Assembly: GCA_959347315.1 (NCBI GenBank) | Contig: OY365809.1 | Coordinates: 7,683,023-7,747,022, forward strand | Length of the DNA stretch: 64,000 nt | Direction: 5' to 3' | Origin: Bimastos eiseni | Lineage: Eukaryota; Annelida; Clitellata; Crassiclitellata; Lumbricidae | Shown here: positions 46,745 through 59,029 of the stretch, in pieces | Layout of the letters: every line of letters starts with the position of its first letter | How positions within the stretch are numbered: the stretch's first letter is position 1 | The notes under the pieces: model-generated | What the model saw: the letters and a program-made list of their open reading frames with translations, nothing else | Databases searched by the model: none | Told to the model about the DNA's origin: nothing | Program-made: the position numbers and the translations under genes

Positions 46745-47662
46745 GATATCAGCCAGACGAAGAATCTACCTACAGGAAATTTTGGGTGAACTTAGCAACT
46801 CGCACGAGAGGTATAAAATATAAGGAATAAATTGTTTTATTAACACGTAAACGATAACTCTAATAATAATCAAAAGACTTTAGAAATGAACATTAAACTT
46901 AATCTGCACAGCGTGTTTAGACGTCCTAGCATACAAGCTTTAAGAGTTCTTTCACTTATACACGATCACGCTGATAATGAGTTCATATATATATAAAGTT
47001 GATAATCAATTACTACTCAGTTTGAGATTTCAGAATAATAATAATAAATATATTAATAATTTTATCTAGAGAATGATACGGTTACCGTCTACGTTCAATA
47101 GCGGAGTTCACCAATGCATCACTAGAAGCAGTCTTCTCAAGATCCCAACCCACTTAACTATACCTTAACAAACCCATGAACAACGAGCGATTCCAGCCCT
47201 TTGTCTAGAGAGCGCGGTTATTTTATACCGAATCTCGTAGTCAGACAGTGGCAGTGCGGTCAGACAGAGCAGCAGGGTCAGCCGAATCTGGGGAACCTGA
47301 TCCCAGAATACTGTTCCTCTAGTAAGCCTGGCCTGTGAAACAGACTGCCAGGTCACCCAGTTCTGACCAACCAGATCTAAAAACACCACAGACAATGTAT
47401 CCAACGAGCCACTAGTTCTGACCTCTGAAGCCGGCCGAATTACAATACCACTGTGCATCGGTTGAGCCACTAATTCTGATCTCTGAAGCCGGCCGAATAC
47501 CTTTACTAAAAATACAGGCCCTCAGACCAACTAATATCATCACTAGGGCACAAGCAATGAACACCTATAGTGACCCATAACTAGTCTTAATCAATGCCTC
47601 CCTGGAGTGGTCTGTCTAACTATAACGTAGCATTATATTGACTCTATGATAATACTATTACA
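46745..47662 (-). mobile_element. Solo-LTR-like element, minus-strand copy
   Basis: About 0.9 kb, present again in opposite orientation at 57391-58255. On its own strand it has a TATA box (GGTATAAAATAA at about 47220) and, some 390 bp later, a poly(A) signal (AATAAA, 46836-46841), the arrangement of an LTR. It contains an internal 58-bp tandem duplication around 47406-47499, absent from the other copy, which explains the length difference. Exact ends and a target duplication were not fixed. No retroviral-type genes adjoin it. Confidence 0.62.
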
Positions 47663-50278
47663 TTGTTATCGGACTGCAAGTAAGCCATTCGCTGGTGTAA
47701 TTTTGAATGAGGAGGAAGCTAGTTGTGTTAGGTGGAGCAGAAGAATTAAGGGTGGCTGAAATATCAGTAGGCCTAACTCAACTTACTCGGTGGACCACTC
47801 CATTCTCTTGCAGCGCATCTCCACCTCCTTTGGCAGAGTGGACTAGCTGGCCTTAGAGCCCTCCGATCTTATGCTGAGGCAGAACTCTTAGGACCTCCGG
47901 CTCACTGATCCTCAATTGTTGGAGCCTCCATTTGAAGTGGCCTCTCATTGGAGATTTTCCCCAACAGCCAAAGGATAGAGCGCTTTCATGTTATATGTTG
48001 CCTAAGTCTTATTTTTACTTCCGTGGTTGGACCAGGAGCGTCTCTGAAGTAAGCCTAGGTTTTTTAAATGGACTCTTAAATTATTAATTTCCTGAAACCC
48101 AGAAAATATCCCAGATGTTTTAACTTCAATGTCCACATAACTAATCTCGGCTCTATTGGCGCAAGTGCCTTCAGGCCTGCGGTTACACGTGTTACGAAAC
48201 CGTGATCATATCCTTATAATTTGTGATTTGGCTACTTTCAGGTTCATATCAATACTATCCAGCTTAACAGAGCAAATGTCTACCATCAATTGGAGGTCAC
48301 ACAAGGATGCTGAAATATAAATAAGGTCATCTCACTCGTCTGTATAATATATGACGCACCTCGGGCCTACGTATCCCAAATTCTATAGACCACACCAGGA
48401 ACCACGAAGCTATTCAATTATGCCGTGTCGTTATACACAGCAGACATAACACAATGCCTGTTCAGTCTAGTTTAGACACGCACGCGTCTGGTAATCCAGT
48501 AGACTTTATGTGACGTTTAAAGCTACTTTTCTCAGTTACAATGTCATGTACCTGTACGTCTAGATCGATATTGGTAAGAGCGCGTGGCATGTCAAATGGT
48601 TCAAGGACAAATTGTAGACGACAAAATAATTCACGGACAAAAGGTTTATGAGCAAAGTAACTAATCGGTCACTGTATTCGATCATATATAAAAGGTGGAT
48701 TGATGATAATAATGCTTGCTAATTCAGCTTCTAATTCAGCGAGAATTATTTTAATCAATCGACTTCTATTTAAGCAAGAATTCGATTCAACAATTAATTG
48801 CTGTCCATTTGTTTCTGAACCCAAAGACCGTATGTAGGCTGCGTATCATGCGCCTCTGTGAACGTTAGTTTTCGGGTTGTGATTCGCTTCCCGATGCTGG
48901 TCTGCTGCATAGATTTAAATCTATAGCACGATCCTTACACGAGGATTCTAGACGGCGTGCCATGGGGTCCAACCAGACGGGCGTGCAGGGGAGTGAAGAA
49001 TCTAACTGAAAACCGAACTTTTCAAGATATATCTTATCCTCATTAGGGCCTGCTATAGTCTAACCTTTCAAGTCATGGACTCTGCTCCTGCGCCACCACA
49101 CAACCACCATCATCACCGATTACCACCGTGGCTCTATAAGGTCTCCTCGGTTTGACCTCCCCGGATTTTGACCTGGAACTGGAACGAACATTGCAGCTTG
49201 GCTATTGAGGATTTGATTTGATATAGCGCACGCAAATGGGCTAGCCTCCCTAACGTGCTCTTGAGGGTGCTGGGAAATTTCCTAAGACGCTTTAAATTTA
49301 CATTATCCGCTCAATTCATTGAAAAATGGTTGTAGCCATTTACGGTCGCAATGGGAAAACGCGAACATTTACAGTACATTACTATAATAGCTTTCAAGCT
49401 ATAGATTCTTCGCTATAGTTGGTCTGTAAAAGTTATGTAATAGAGACGGAAAAAAGTCGGTGGTAGTGACAGTTTGACGACGCAGTCTGAGGGATAACAA
49501 AGGATCATTAGCGTCACCCTCCTCCTTTATCCAGGCTTGGGACTGGCACTGCCAGAATGCAAACAGTGGTGGAGTTAAACGGAAAAAGAAGAAGCATCAG
49601 AAGCATTTATAGGCCTATCCGGATGTTGACTATTGTTGAGACTTGATCCAAGTCTCAACATCCGTATACACAACTCGTCATATTACATGGTCTCTGGCTT
49701 TTCAGGGCGTGATGTTTGTGAAAAGAGTTCAAAAGACATAACCAAACATTTGCGATACCTCTGTCGCAAAGCAGAAGAGAAACACGTAACCACATCAGTT
49801 GTCTTGTTGTTCTTATAGGCCTACTGTTGTCAATATGTTGCATTGTGGTTCTAATGCAGCGGGGAAGCTTTGTTATGGCGGATATCCGGCGGATATTATG
49901 CCTTTACGTGCGCTCGGCAAAGGCTTCAGGCTGAATTAAAACCAGGTCATGGAGAATGCAGAATGTTTTTGACAACACCAACGATTCAGTGTGTCTAAGT
50001 GGCACGTACCCACCTGCTGCGAACAACGAGGATAGACCTATATTGTGGTCCTGAATTATTGTTGTTATTTCTGCTGCTGTGTTTTTGTTGTTGAATAGGA
50101 TTTAATCGAAGCCGTGTAAATTGAACATAAATTGTCTCATGTCTCGTCTTACAGAGACTCGTATCTGCTTTTAGACATATGGACTTATGGAAGAAGAAGA
50201 CAACGACGAAGAAGAAGAGTAGTCCTTTAAGCTACAGCCATATGATTAGGGCCTATATATGAATTGTTAGCGACTACA
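47663..50278. other. Non-coding stretch without recognised genes
   Basis: No exon, RNA gene or element with defined ends was recognised. It contains several copies of TAGGCCTA and a TTGATATAGCGCAC repeat-tail-like motif near 49220. Confidence 0.5.
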
Positions 50279-50508
50279 TTTTTTTAGCCTCGGCGTATGA
50301 AGGCGAGTGGCCAGTTCTCTCCCTTACCGTCTCATATCTTCCCACCGAAAGTGTATGGTGAGTTTACGTATCACGGCTGAGTTGGATACGGGGACGACGC
50401 AGGTTGAGCATTCATCTAGATACAAATGTCTGTCCTGTTGGGTATTTGAACCCTCGACCTTTCGATTGACTGTTCAGCTCGCTGACCACTGCGCTATCAA
50501 GCACCCGA
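50279..50508 (-). mobile_element. tRNA-derived SINE with poly(A) tail, second family
   Basis: On the minus strand it starts with TGATAGCGCAGTGGTCAGCG (A-box region), then GGTCGAGGGTTCAAATACCC (B-box region) about 50 bp later. It ends about 230 bp on at an AAAAAAA tail (plus-strand T run at 50279-50285). The body is unrelated to the SINE at 41188. The extra spacing and tail exclude a true tRNA gene. Confidence 0.7.
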
Positions 50509-51168
50509 TAATACCTTAACAAATTTCCTGCTCTATCTACGCCTCCTCTTCCTTCTCCTCCTCTTCATCCACCTCTTCCTCCAACACCTCCACCGCCTTT
50601 CTGGTGGGCAACGTAGTGCTGACCCGTTACTACAGTGAGTAACGTGACCTTGATATTGTATGATTAGACTGCAGACAGATAGGTGAACTGACAGATAGAC
50701 ATTTCTCTTTTATATTATAATACTGTGTATGATACTAAAATCGATTGTCTCGCTAACTAGCCTCCTTTTGACATGTATGTAAGCATTAGGCTCTTTATAT
50801 AGCGTCTTATGAGAACCTCTCGAAGGTGCTAAATAACATGGAGCATATGCCATGGATGGTGATTGGGAGAGATGCCCCTTTTGTGGATAAAATCCTCAGT
50901 TGATTCTAGTTTTCCGCTCACGTCTGACTCTCTTTGATATAACTGCTCTAAATGGACCACCGACTGACTGTTCCCAAGACACACATGTATATACTAAATG
51001 CACTAAGGACCACGGAACACGGAATACGGCATCTTGTTATAACAGCCAATGAAACGACGAATATCGTTTTACATTTAGCTCACACACGAACGGACACACG
51101 CACGCGCGCAACTTGCGCACGCATACATACACATGTGCTTGTGTGCGTCTGTGTGTATGTCTGAGTGT
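50509..51168. other. Non-coding stretch with repeat-tail motif
   Basis: Contains a TCC/TCT-rich run at about 50540-50590 and CTTTATATAGCGTC near 50794, another copy of the GCGCTATATAAA-type tail. No gene seen. Confidence 0.45.
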
Positions 51169-51231
51169 CTTTCTGTCTGTCTGCCTGTCTGTCTGTCTGT
51201 TTCTCTGTCTCTCTCTTCCTCTCTCTCTCCC

Positions 51232-51272
<41 letters not shown>

Positions 51273-51285
51273 GTTTGTTTTGTCT
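51169..51285. repeat. TCTG/CT microsatellite
   Basis: Pyrimidine-rich TCTG and CT units, open in several frames only because of repetition. Confidence 0.93.
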
Positions 51286-51943
51286 GCATGTTTCTTTCTG
51301 TTGTCAGCTGTATCCTGGATATCAGTCACCGTCCAGCTTCGATGTCTTTTAGTGAGTTTCAGTCAAGTCACAGCAGCAGCAGCAAACAGACAGACGACAG
51401 CGTTGTTTGTTCTGGTGGACTGGAATCGTGCCTGAACGTGAACCTTAGAACGAGATATATATATATATATATGTAATATAAAGAGGCATTCGGTACACGA
51501 GCATATAATTTTATGAAGCCAACAATTAAAGGAGTAACCTTTTTTACACTGTAGGTCATCATCGATGGAATATTCTTGAAGCTGAGTTTCGCACCAGTAT
51601 AAGCCAAAAGCTCCGAATAAAATTTATTGAAAATTATTTAACTGTGTTAAAATTGATTATGGAATAATCAAAATGAATGATCGATCGTAGGCCTATGTAT
51701 GTACGCCAAATACATGTATATGGCATGCATGGGTGTCCGAAGGTTTAATGGCTATTTGCCTCTGGATGTCTCACATATCCTAGAAGTTACTTATCACCTT
51801 AGGCTTTAACAATGAATGGTTGTGATTTTTTCACATGCATTTTAATTTTTTATTCAAACAAGTCGAGAGAACTTGACAAATTTAATTTAATTTTTTTTAT
51901 TACCGAAATATGATACCGCCCTTCTTCCAACATTTTTTGTTCA

Positions 51944-52127
51944 GAAGTGCACACACACGCCTCGACAGCGCAACTGCAGTTGTACTGCAGAGCAATTGTG
52001 CATAAAGGACTTGTTCAAGGTCCCTACACAGTGATCTCTTGGACGAGGGTCGAATCCGCTCGCTCAGCACACACTGAACGTTTCGGGTTGACCGCTCTAA
52101 TTTAACCGATCGGCCACTGTGCCACCA
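51944..52127 (-). mobile_element. tRNA-derived SINE, family copy 2
   Basis: The reverse complement matches 41188-41400: the GTGGCACAGTGGCCGAT head, a B-box region (GGATTCGACCC), GTCCAAGAGATCACTGT, one copy of the AACAAGTCCTTT block (three in copy 1), CAGTACAACTGCAGTTGCGC and GTGTGTGTGCACTTC. The tail past this point is not shared. Confidence 0.8.
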
Positions 52128-53512
52128 AATGTACAATATATAATAACATTGAAACTTTTATCAGTTTTCTTAAAACTTATTATTATTCAAATAAACATTC
52201 TCTGCTGAATTTTAAGCATAAAACCATAGCAGTTAGTGGGTAAGTGTTTTGCAATAGTAAATTAGTAACGCCATTCAAAAAGTGATTATGATGCTGAATT
52301 GATGATGATGATGAATTGACAACGGCGACGGCGACGACGATGATGATGATGATATTCTTCATTAACTCAAACTGTCAGTCACGCGCAGTATAGTCATTTC
52401 CAAACATCTATATAAACTGACTATGAGTGTATTTAAGAGACGGAAAACGGAAAGTTGCGGTGAAGAACCATTAGTAGCGGCGCTGCATGGACGCAAAATA
52501 CGCAATTGCGTCCCAAAAAAAGATTAAAAAATGACCAAAAATATTTTAACAAACTTTTTATAACGAAGCAAAAGAAATTAAAATATTTAGCCAAATAATT
52601 TGTAAATAGAATGATATTTTCAACTTCGTCAGAACATACTTACCTAGTAGGTCTACATACGGTATATTGATGTTTCCAGACTTTTGTTTTAAATTCCAAC
52701 TTAACTTGAAAATTTGGTTTAAAATCGATTTCCAATGTTGTAAATCCATTAGATGTAGTTGTGCTGATATTTTTAAAAGTTCACGTTGCAGAAGTTTAGT
52801 AGGGCCTACTGCAGTTTACAGATATTAAAAATAGACGTAGACAATGTCCGACGAAAACGCTCCACAATCACCAACAGTAGGCTATTTCAACAACAACTTT
52901 TAACGAAATAAAAGACATTTAAATATTTAAGCAAATAATGTGTAAATAGAATGAACTTAGTAGGCCTACTTACGGTGTATTGATGTTTTCGAGACTCAGA
53001 ATAGCTAATATAGCTTATAATAACGGCATTCCACAGCGGACGATAATTGAACATTACTTGTTTAAAACGTTCTGTTTTCATTTTGCTTTTAAATTAGTTT
53101 AAAATTGCGTACCAAATTTTCAAGGTTAGCGCCGCCACCAAGAACCATAGTCTACGTTTAATGTGTTCTTTGGACTGGATTTATCCTACATCGTCATAGG
53201 CCTAATTACGATAAGTTTCCTGTTGTTCCTAGCCTCTGGTGGTGACAGTTTCTTCAATTTCTTCTACGATTATTGGTCGCTATTCGTTATAGCCATGAGT
53301 CTTCCCCTTTCCATGCCACGCCGTTATCCTCTAGCGCCCTTTCTCCATCTCTCAGATACATAAATAGAAGACCGCAAGCCATGAGATAGAAAAGCGAAAC
53401 TGTTCAGAAAGAGGGTTTTAGACCGACGTAGCATTTTGTAGCATATTGTCATTATTTTTTGCCCCGAGATATACATGATCCCTCAGGGCCTTGAATTATT
53501 TTAATTAGTTAA
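52128..53512. other. Non-coding stretch without recognised genes
   Basis: AT-rich with a GAT/GAC triplet run at about 52300-52355. Two partly similar stretches around 52540-52640 and 52890-52960 (AAATATTTAAGCAAATAATGTGTA-type wording, in part shared) suggest a diverged local duplication. No exon recognised. Confidence 0.45.
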
Positions 53513-53613
53513 TATTATTATTATTATTATTATTATTATCATCATCATCATCATTATTATTATTATTATTATTGTAATTGTCATTATCATTGTCAATTTG
53601 TTATTTTCATTAT

Positions 53614-53644
<31 letters not shown>

Positions 53645-53668
53645 TACTATTATTATCATAATCATTAT
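53513..53668. repeat. ATT/ATC microsatellite
   Basis: Long ATT runs with ATC variants and short interruptions. Confidence 0.93.
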
Positions 53669-54497
53669 AGATAATTGGCCTAATGGATGCCAAAAGTGAT
53701 TTTGTGTAAATTAGAGGACGAGCGGTTGCCGTCCTCTTGCGGTTGACCTCGAGTCTGAAGACCAAAGTTGACATAGATGGGTTGCAGTGCATAGCAGCAG
53801 AAAACAATGTCTGCTTCTGTCTGAAGATGACTCGCTTTGTCTGACGTGAGAGACACTCAGGCGGAAACACTCTCAGTCAACTACAACCAGAAGTGGTTTA
53901 CGACTGTCGTCATTACCCATAAATAGATCCTAAGCAAATAGACGAACAGGTGTCGGTCACGACACAGATACAAACAGACAGACACATAGCCAGACAGACA
54001 CATAGACAGACGCACAGCTAGATATACAGACATACGGAGACATACAGACAACTCCTGATGCGTCGTTTTCTTGTACTTTCGTCCACTTCTTGTAGGAATG
54101 AATTCGGTGTTAAACTTTTTTCTCGGTGCTTTCCTCTCTCCCTCCCTCCCGCCTTCCCTCTCATGCGAGTCAATCGAGAGTATAAACAAGAACTGCAAAT
54201 GTTTCGCTTATGATGTTCATCGCCCGAGGTCCAGTGACATCAAGATGTCAGATGTTTTCTTAAACACCTCATGATCGCTTAGTTGGCGGCATCTACAAAG
54301 ACCAGGAACGTCATCATCATCAGCTGTAGGCATTTACAAAGACAATTGAAGTCACACGTCTCCGCCTCCAGTCATCATTCGACAACTTTAACGATTAGTT
54401 ATCAAACAAACAACAGACCGGACGAAGCACAATAATAATTGGTTATAGTATTACGCAATTATTCGCTGTATTCGGAGGCCTTTGTAGAGTAATCTAC

Positions 54498-54498
<1 letters not shown>
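53669..54498. other. Non-coding stretch
   Basis: Contains a CAGA/TACA-rich run at about 53970-54050. No gene or element with ends recognised. Confidence 0.45.

Positions 54499-54558
<60 letters not shown>
54499..54558 (+). repeat. TAA microsatellite
   Basis: About 20 uninterrupted TAA units. Confidence 0.96.
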
Positions 54559-55599
54559 GCAAAGCTGTAAAATGATACACATCGCTGCTCCTTAGCATCG
54601 AGACGAAGCTTCATCAAAGTGTATTCGCTGGCGTTGAATCGAATCGAAACAAAGATGGATGGGTTTCATCCCGATGGTAATATTATGTCAAGAACTGTCG
54701 GACAATGCAGAGCAAACCGTTATTAATAGATGATACCGAGGGGTACAGTGACACCGATGGGGCAAGGGTTGGACGGGGTTAGGGACAAATCTTGAGATGT
54801 ACGTCCTTGTATCTAGTAGTCCAAACCCTTCCAAATCCTTCCGTCTGTCCGTTCGTTTGTGGTCGTCGGTCCATTTGTCCTCGTGTATCGTTCTGCGCCT
54901 TGGGTTCCTTGCCTCTCAGAGATTCCAACGACAATCGGAGACAACGGTTGCATTGCAATGGCGTAAATAACCAATTGAGCAACACGTCTGCTTCTTCTCC
55001 TATTAAATCAGATCAGTATCAAGACCGTTGAATTGAATTTTCTCAGCACAGTGCGTCAGATCTTCTCCGTCGGTGCAGTTGTACACAAGGGTCCATAACT
55101 CTATGATTTATATCGTCTGTTGCAGTCTAAACATGTGGCGTCTCTGTGTACTGATCTTAGTAGGTTCTTCAAATTCCCATATCGCCTGCGAATCAAGAGG
55201 AGAGGGGGGCAGATGGTGAGATGGTCCCTGTCCACATTCGATGTGCTAAGACCCAGTTTTCCCCTCCAACTATTTCTGGATACTTTTACGGGCGTTGGAT
55301 CTCCCTCGTTCTAACCTTCTCTCGTGTTCGGCCCTGAAGGTGTTTGTTCGCGCGCTACTGAGCGCCACGTGACCGGACCGATCTATTTCCGTCGCGTGAC
55401 CTCCTGTCGATAGATGGCGTGTCGGAGCGATGGATAGATGTCGCTATGGAGGTTACGAGGGCGACGTACAGACATTGATCTAGCCGTCCTTCCGTCCGGT
55501 CCTCCTCTTGCTTGCTCGGCTCTAATGTATTGTTTGATAACCCTGGAGTTTTTTCTGCAATGAGTGCAACATGAACTTATATACATGTAGGCCTATACC
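54559..55599. other. Non-coding stretch, GC-richer than its surroundings
   Basis: Several CG-containing words around 55330-55500, such as GTGACCGGACCGATC. No exon with splice sites and conserved translation was recognised. Confidence 0.4.
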
Positions 55600-55870
55600 A
55601 TTCATTCATGCGTCCGTCCTTTCGTCCATTCATCCATCCATTCATCCATCTATTCATCAACCTAATCATCCAGACATTCATTCGTCCATGCCATCCATCC
55701 CTCCGTTCAGCTATTCGATCCATTCATATATCTGTCTAGAAGTAGGCCTACCCACACATTAATCCGTCAGTCATTAATTTCATCCATTCCTTCATCCATC
55801 GATCCATTCATCCATAAGCCATTCCTCAATGCATTGCTCCATTCACCCATGCATCCATCCATCTTCCTGT
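55600..55870 (+). repeat. Degenerate CATC tetranucleotide repeat
   Basis: Imperfect CATC/CATT units, broken by a short unique stretch that includes TAGGCCTA. Confidence 0.9.
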
Positions 55871-56168
55871 AACCATCGTTGTCGTTTAGCCTCGGCCCTA
55901 GAGTCGACCAATCGTCGTTCAAATATTGACCGGTATTTCCACAGTTGTCTAATCGACTATATTATATCGATCCGTTCGATTGATTAGATGTCGGCATCAA
56001 TTCTCCACTGGGTCACTTGTGAGTTCGAGACCCACTGCAGTTTAATTGACCTAGGTAGACAAACAACGATAAGGGAAAGTTACGAGCAACGAAATTTAAA
56101 CAATCGCAACATCTTTATTCTGATCAGATTTTAGACATCGTAGGTCAAAGTCTATGGTCTCTATACAT

Positions 56169-57085
56169 CAGTGGTTCCCAACCTTTTATGAGCCGCGACC
56201 CACTTTTATAATCGAGGAGTTACCTGCGACCCCCGGAACGTTCTCATATGGCATAAGCTATATAGGACCTAGGTCAAAGAAGACCTCGGTTACAGGTACA
56301 GAAACACAATGGAAAAGATTTATCGGAATATAGGCCTAATAGAAACTGTAATGCAACCAACTATTTTAATAATATAATGGCAACTGTAATGCAACCAATA
56401 AGTGCTTAAGTACTGATACCAGGTAGGGGTCTGATATTAGAAACATGGTTTGCTATGTCCATAACTTTGACATGATGTTTTTGCCAGATTAATTAATGCG
56501 ATGGCTGTACTTGCATTTGGGCAACCAATTTCAAAATTGGCGGCTGAGTTTTTGTTAAAGCCAACCTCATATCATCCTCAACATTCAGTCTGTTTCTCGC
56601 CTTCGTTTTGATATGAAGAAGCGTTGAAAATCCACTTTCGCAGATATATGTGGAGGCAAATGGAACTAAAACTCGGAAGGCAAGCATGGTGACATTTGGA
56701 TATGACTGATACATGGCACACCAGAACGGAGTCAACAATGTTACAACTTGCAATGGATAACTGTATTTTTTTATATTTGAACAACAACGTGCTATGCAGA
56801 CGCCAGCTATCGTTTGCCTAAACAACATGGCAGGCCCAGAATCAGATAAAATAAATTAGAGTTACCCGCAGTCGCCGTTAGTAAGTAAGTTAGTAGTAAT
56901 GAATAACAAGCATTAAATTTCATTAATAATAGAAAAATAAGAATTATATATACTGGAAAAAAAGAGTAAAAGAGTTGAAAAAACCTTCATATATACATTT
57001 TCTAAGACTTTTTTTTAGCCAATTCCAATCAGCCGCCGCGACCCCCCCAAAAAGCACTTTGCGACCCCCAGGTTGGGAACCTCTG
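56169..57085 (-). mobile_element. hAT transposon derivative (917 bp) with perfect 8-bp target duplication
   Basis: The ends are CAGTGGTTCCCAACCTTTT and, inverted, CAGAGGTTCCCAACCTGGGG. CTATACAT flanks both sides (56161-56168 and 57086-57093). Subterminal GCCGCGACCC words occur at both ends. It carries only the last part of a transposase on the minus strand, so it is a non-autonomous internal-deletion derivative. The perfect duplication suggests a fairly young insertion. Confidence 0.93.
56493..56828 (-). pseudogene. hAT transposase C-terminal fragment (ZBED5/SCAND3-like)
   Basis: 111 codons on the minus strand. The stretch ending LVPFASTYICESGFSTLLHI, followed by K-x-K-x-RNRLNVEDDMRLALT, is the hAT C-terminal dimerisation region in the wording typical of ZBED5/FAM200-type transposases. 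The BED finger and catalytic core upstream are missing, so there is no active enzyme. Whether its ATG is ever used is unknown. Confidence 0.82.
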
Positions 57086-57390
57086 CTATACATGAAGTAT
57101 CTCTATTCGCGGAACGGGTAACGGGTGCCTCGCTTGTATGTGCACTGTGTCAGCGCTGCTTGCATGTAGGCTAAGTATATATACATATTTTTCTAGCATA
57201 TCTGTATGTATGTATGCATATTTGTCTGTATGTACGTAAGCATGTTTGTATTTTTATGCAAACATGTACCTATACATATATATGTGTGCATGTAAATCTA
57301 GGTTTAATCAATCAATGATTCAATCAAACAAACAAACAATCAATCAATCATTGCTTTATTGTTCACGAATGAAATCCATGACACATAATA

Positions 57391-58255
57391 TAGTAACAGT
57401 ACTATCATAGGGTCAATCTAATGCTACGTTATAGTTAGACAGACCACTCCAGGGAGGCATTGCTTAAGACTAGATCTGGGTCACTATAGGTAGTCATTGC
57501 TTGTGCACTAGTGATGATATTAGTTGGTCTGACGGCCTGTATTTTTAGTAAAGGTATTCGGCCGGCTTCAGAGGTCAAAACTAGTGGCTCGTTGGATACA
57601 TTGTCGGTGGTGTTCTTATATCTGGTTGGTCAGAACTGGGTGACCTGGCAGTCTGTTTCACAGATCAGGCTTATTAGAGGAACAGTATTCTTGGATCAGG
57701 TTCCTCAGATTCGGCTGACCCCGCTGCTCGGTCTGACCGCACTGCCGCTCTGTCTGACTACGAGATTCGGTATAAAATAGCCGCGCACTAAAGACAAAGG
57801 GCCTGTCTGGTTGGAATCGCTCGTTATCCGTGGGTTCGCTAAGGTATAGTCAAGTAGATTAAGATCTTGGGAAGACTGCCGCTAGTGATGCATTGGTGAA
57901 CTCCGCTATTGAACGTAGACGGTAACTGTATCATTATCTAGATAAAATTATTCATATATTTATTATTATTATTCTGAAATCTCAAACTGAGTAATTGATT
58001 ATCAACTTTATATATATGAACTCATTATCAGCGTGATCGTGTATAAGTGAAAGAACTCTTAAAGCTTGTATGCTAGGTCGTCTAAACACGCTGTGCAGAT
58101 TAAGTTTAATGTTCATTTCTAAAGCCTTTTGATTATTATTAGAGTTATCGTTTACGTGTTAATAAAACAATTTATTCGTTATATTTTATACCTCTCGTGC
58201 GAGTTGCTAAGTTCACCCAAAATTTCCTGTAGGTAGATACTTCGTCTGGTTGATA
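57391..58255 (+). mobile_element. Solo-LTR-like element, plus-strand copy
   Basis: Near-full-length inverted copy of 46745-47662. It holds a TATA box (TATAAAA, 57771-57777), a downstream AATAAA (58161-58166), and CGGCCGGCTTCAGAGGTC near 57560. The shared part ends close to CGTCTGG-TGATAT in both copies. No adjoining gag-pol sequence was found, which favours a solo LTR. Target duplication not determined. Confidence 0.62.
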
Positions 58256-59029
58256 TATGGCGGAGACCCCTACTAGATGATAGTACAGTTACTAAACATG
58301 CAGTGAACAATGGGAAACCCCAAAGGAACGGACCGTTCCGCTAATAGAGGTCGCCCAAGAAGTTTAGGCCTACCATGTAGCTCCTGTCCGGGCGGCTTTC
58401 CAGAAATGTGGCTTTTATCCGGGTTTTTCCTGTCCATTCGGGTATCCCCGTTCTTCTTATTGCTGAATTTTTTTGCCATTCCATAACACAATACTTACAC
58501 GAGTGCTGAACGAGTGTTTTCTCATATACAAAGTCAATGGACAGAGGAAAGAAATAAGTTGCTCGTTGAATCTGTCGCAGGAATTCTGTTTCTGCAGCAT
58601 GACTACAGACAGGTGTAATAATTATGTCAGGCACAGACATTTATATATATATCTCAGCAGCCAGCCTAACTTGTTGAGGCTATTAGTTCTTCAGAGAAAT
58701 ACGGTTGTGCTCAGCCCCAGGCGCAATGTATACGGTCCCAACTTTAGTTTCCTCAAATACGGACGATTCTGGTGATAATTACTCAGAATGTGATGTTACT
58801 ATTGTTTTGTAAGATGGTCACTGTTTTGTTTCTGCATACATTAGTGTAATGTAATGTGTGCTGAACACTCACACAATAAAGCTATAAATTGAAAACATTT
58901 ACAATAAGAACAGTATTTTTAGGTGGGAGCGCTTTTGAGTAGTAACCTTGAAACGGCGCTATAAAATGTTTTTGAATGAATGAGAATAATAATTATATAT
59001 GTTGCCTTCAAGGCAACGATTTCCAGTAA
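58256..59029. other. Non-coding stretch
   Basis: No gene recognised. Contains a GGCGCTATAAAATG repeat-tail motif at about 58955 and a possible poly(A) signal AATAAA near 58876. Confidence 0.4.

Noticed and set aside
51075..51476. Overlapping open frames rich in Ser, Leu, Cys and Val or Arg, Glu and Asp
   Set aside because: Low-complexity translation of a TCTG/CT microsatellite; the same applies to 61812-62048.
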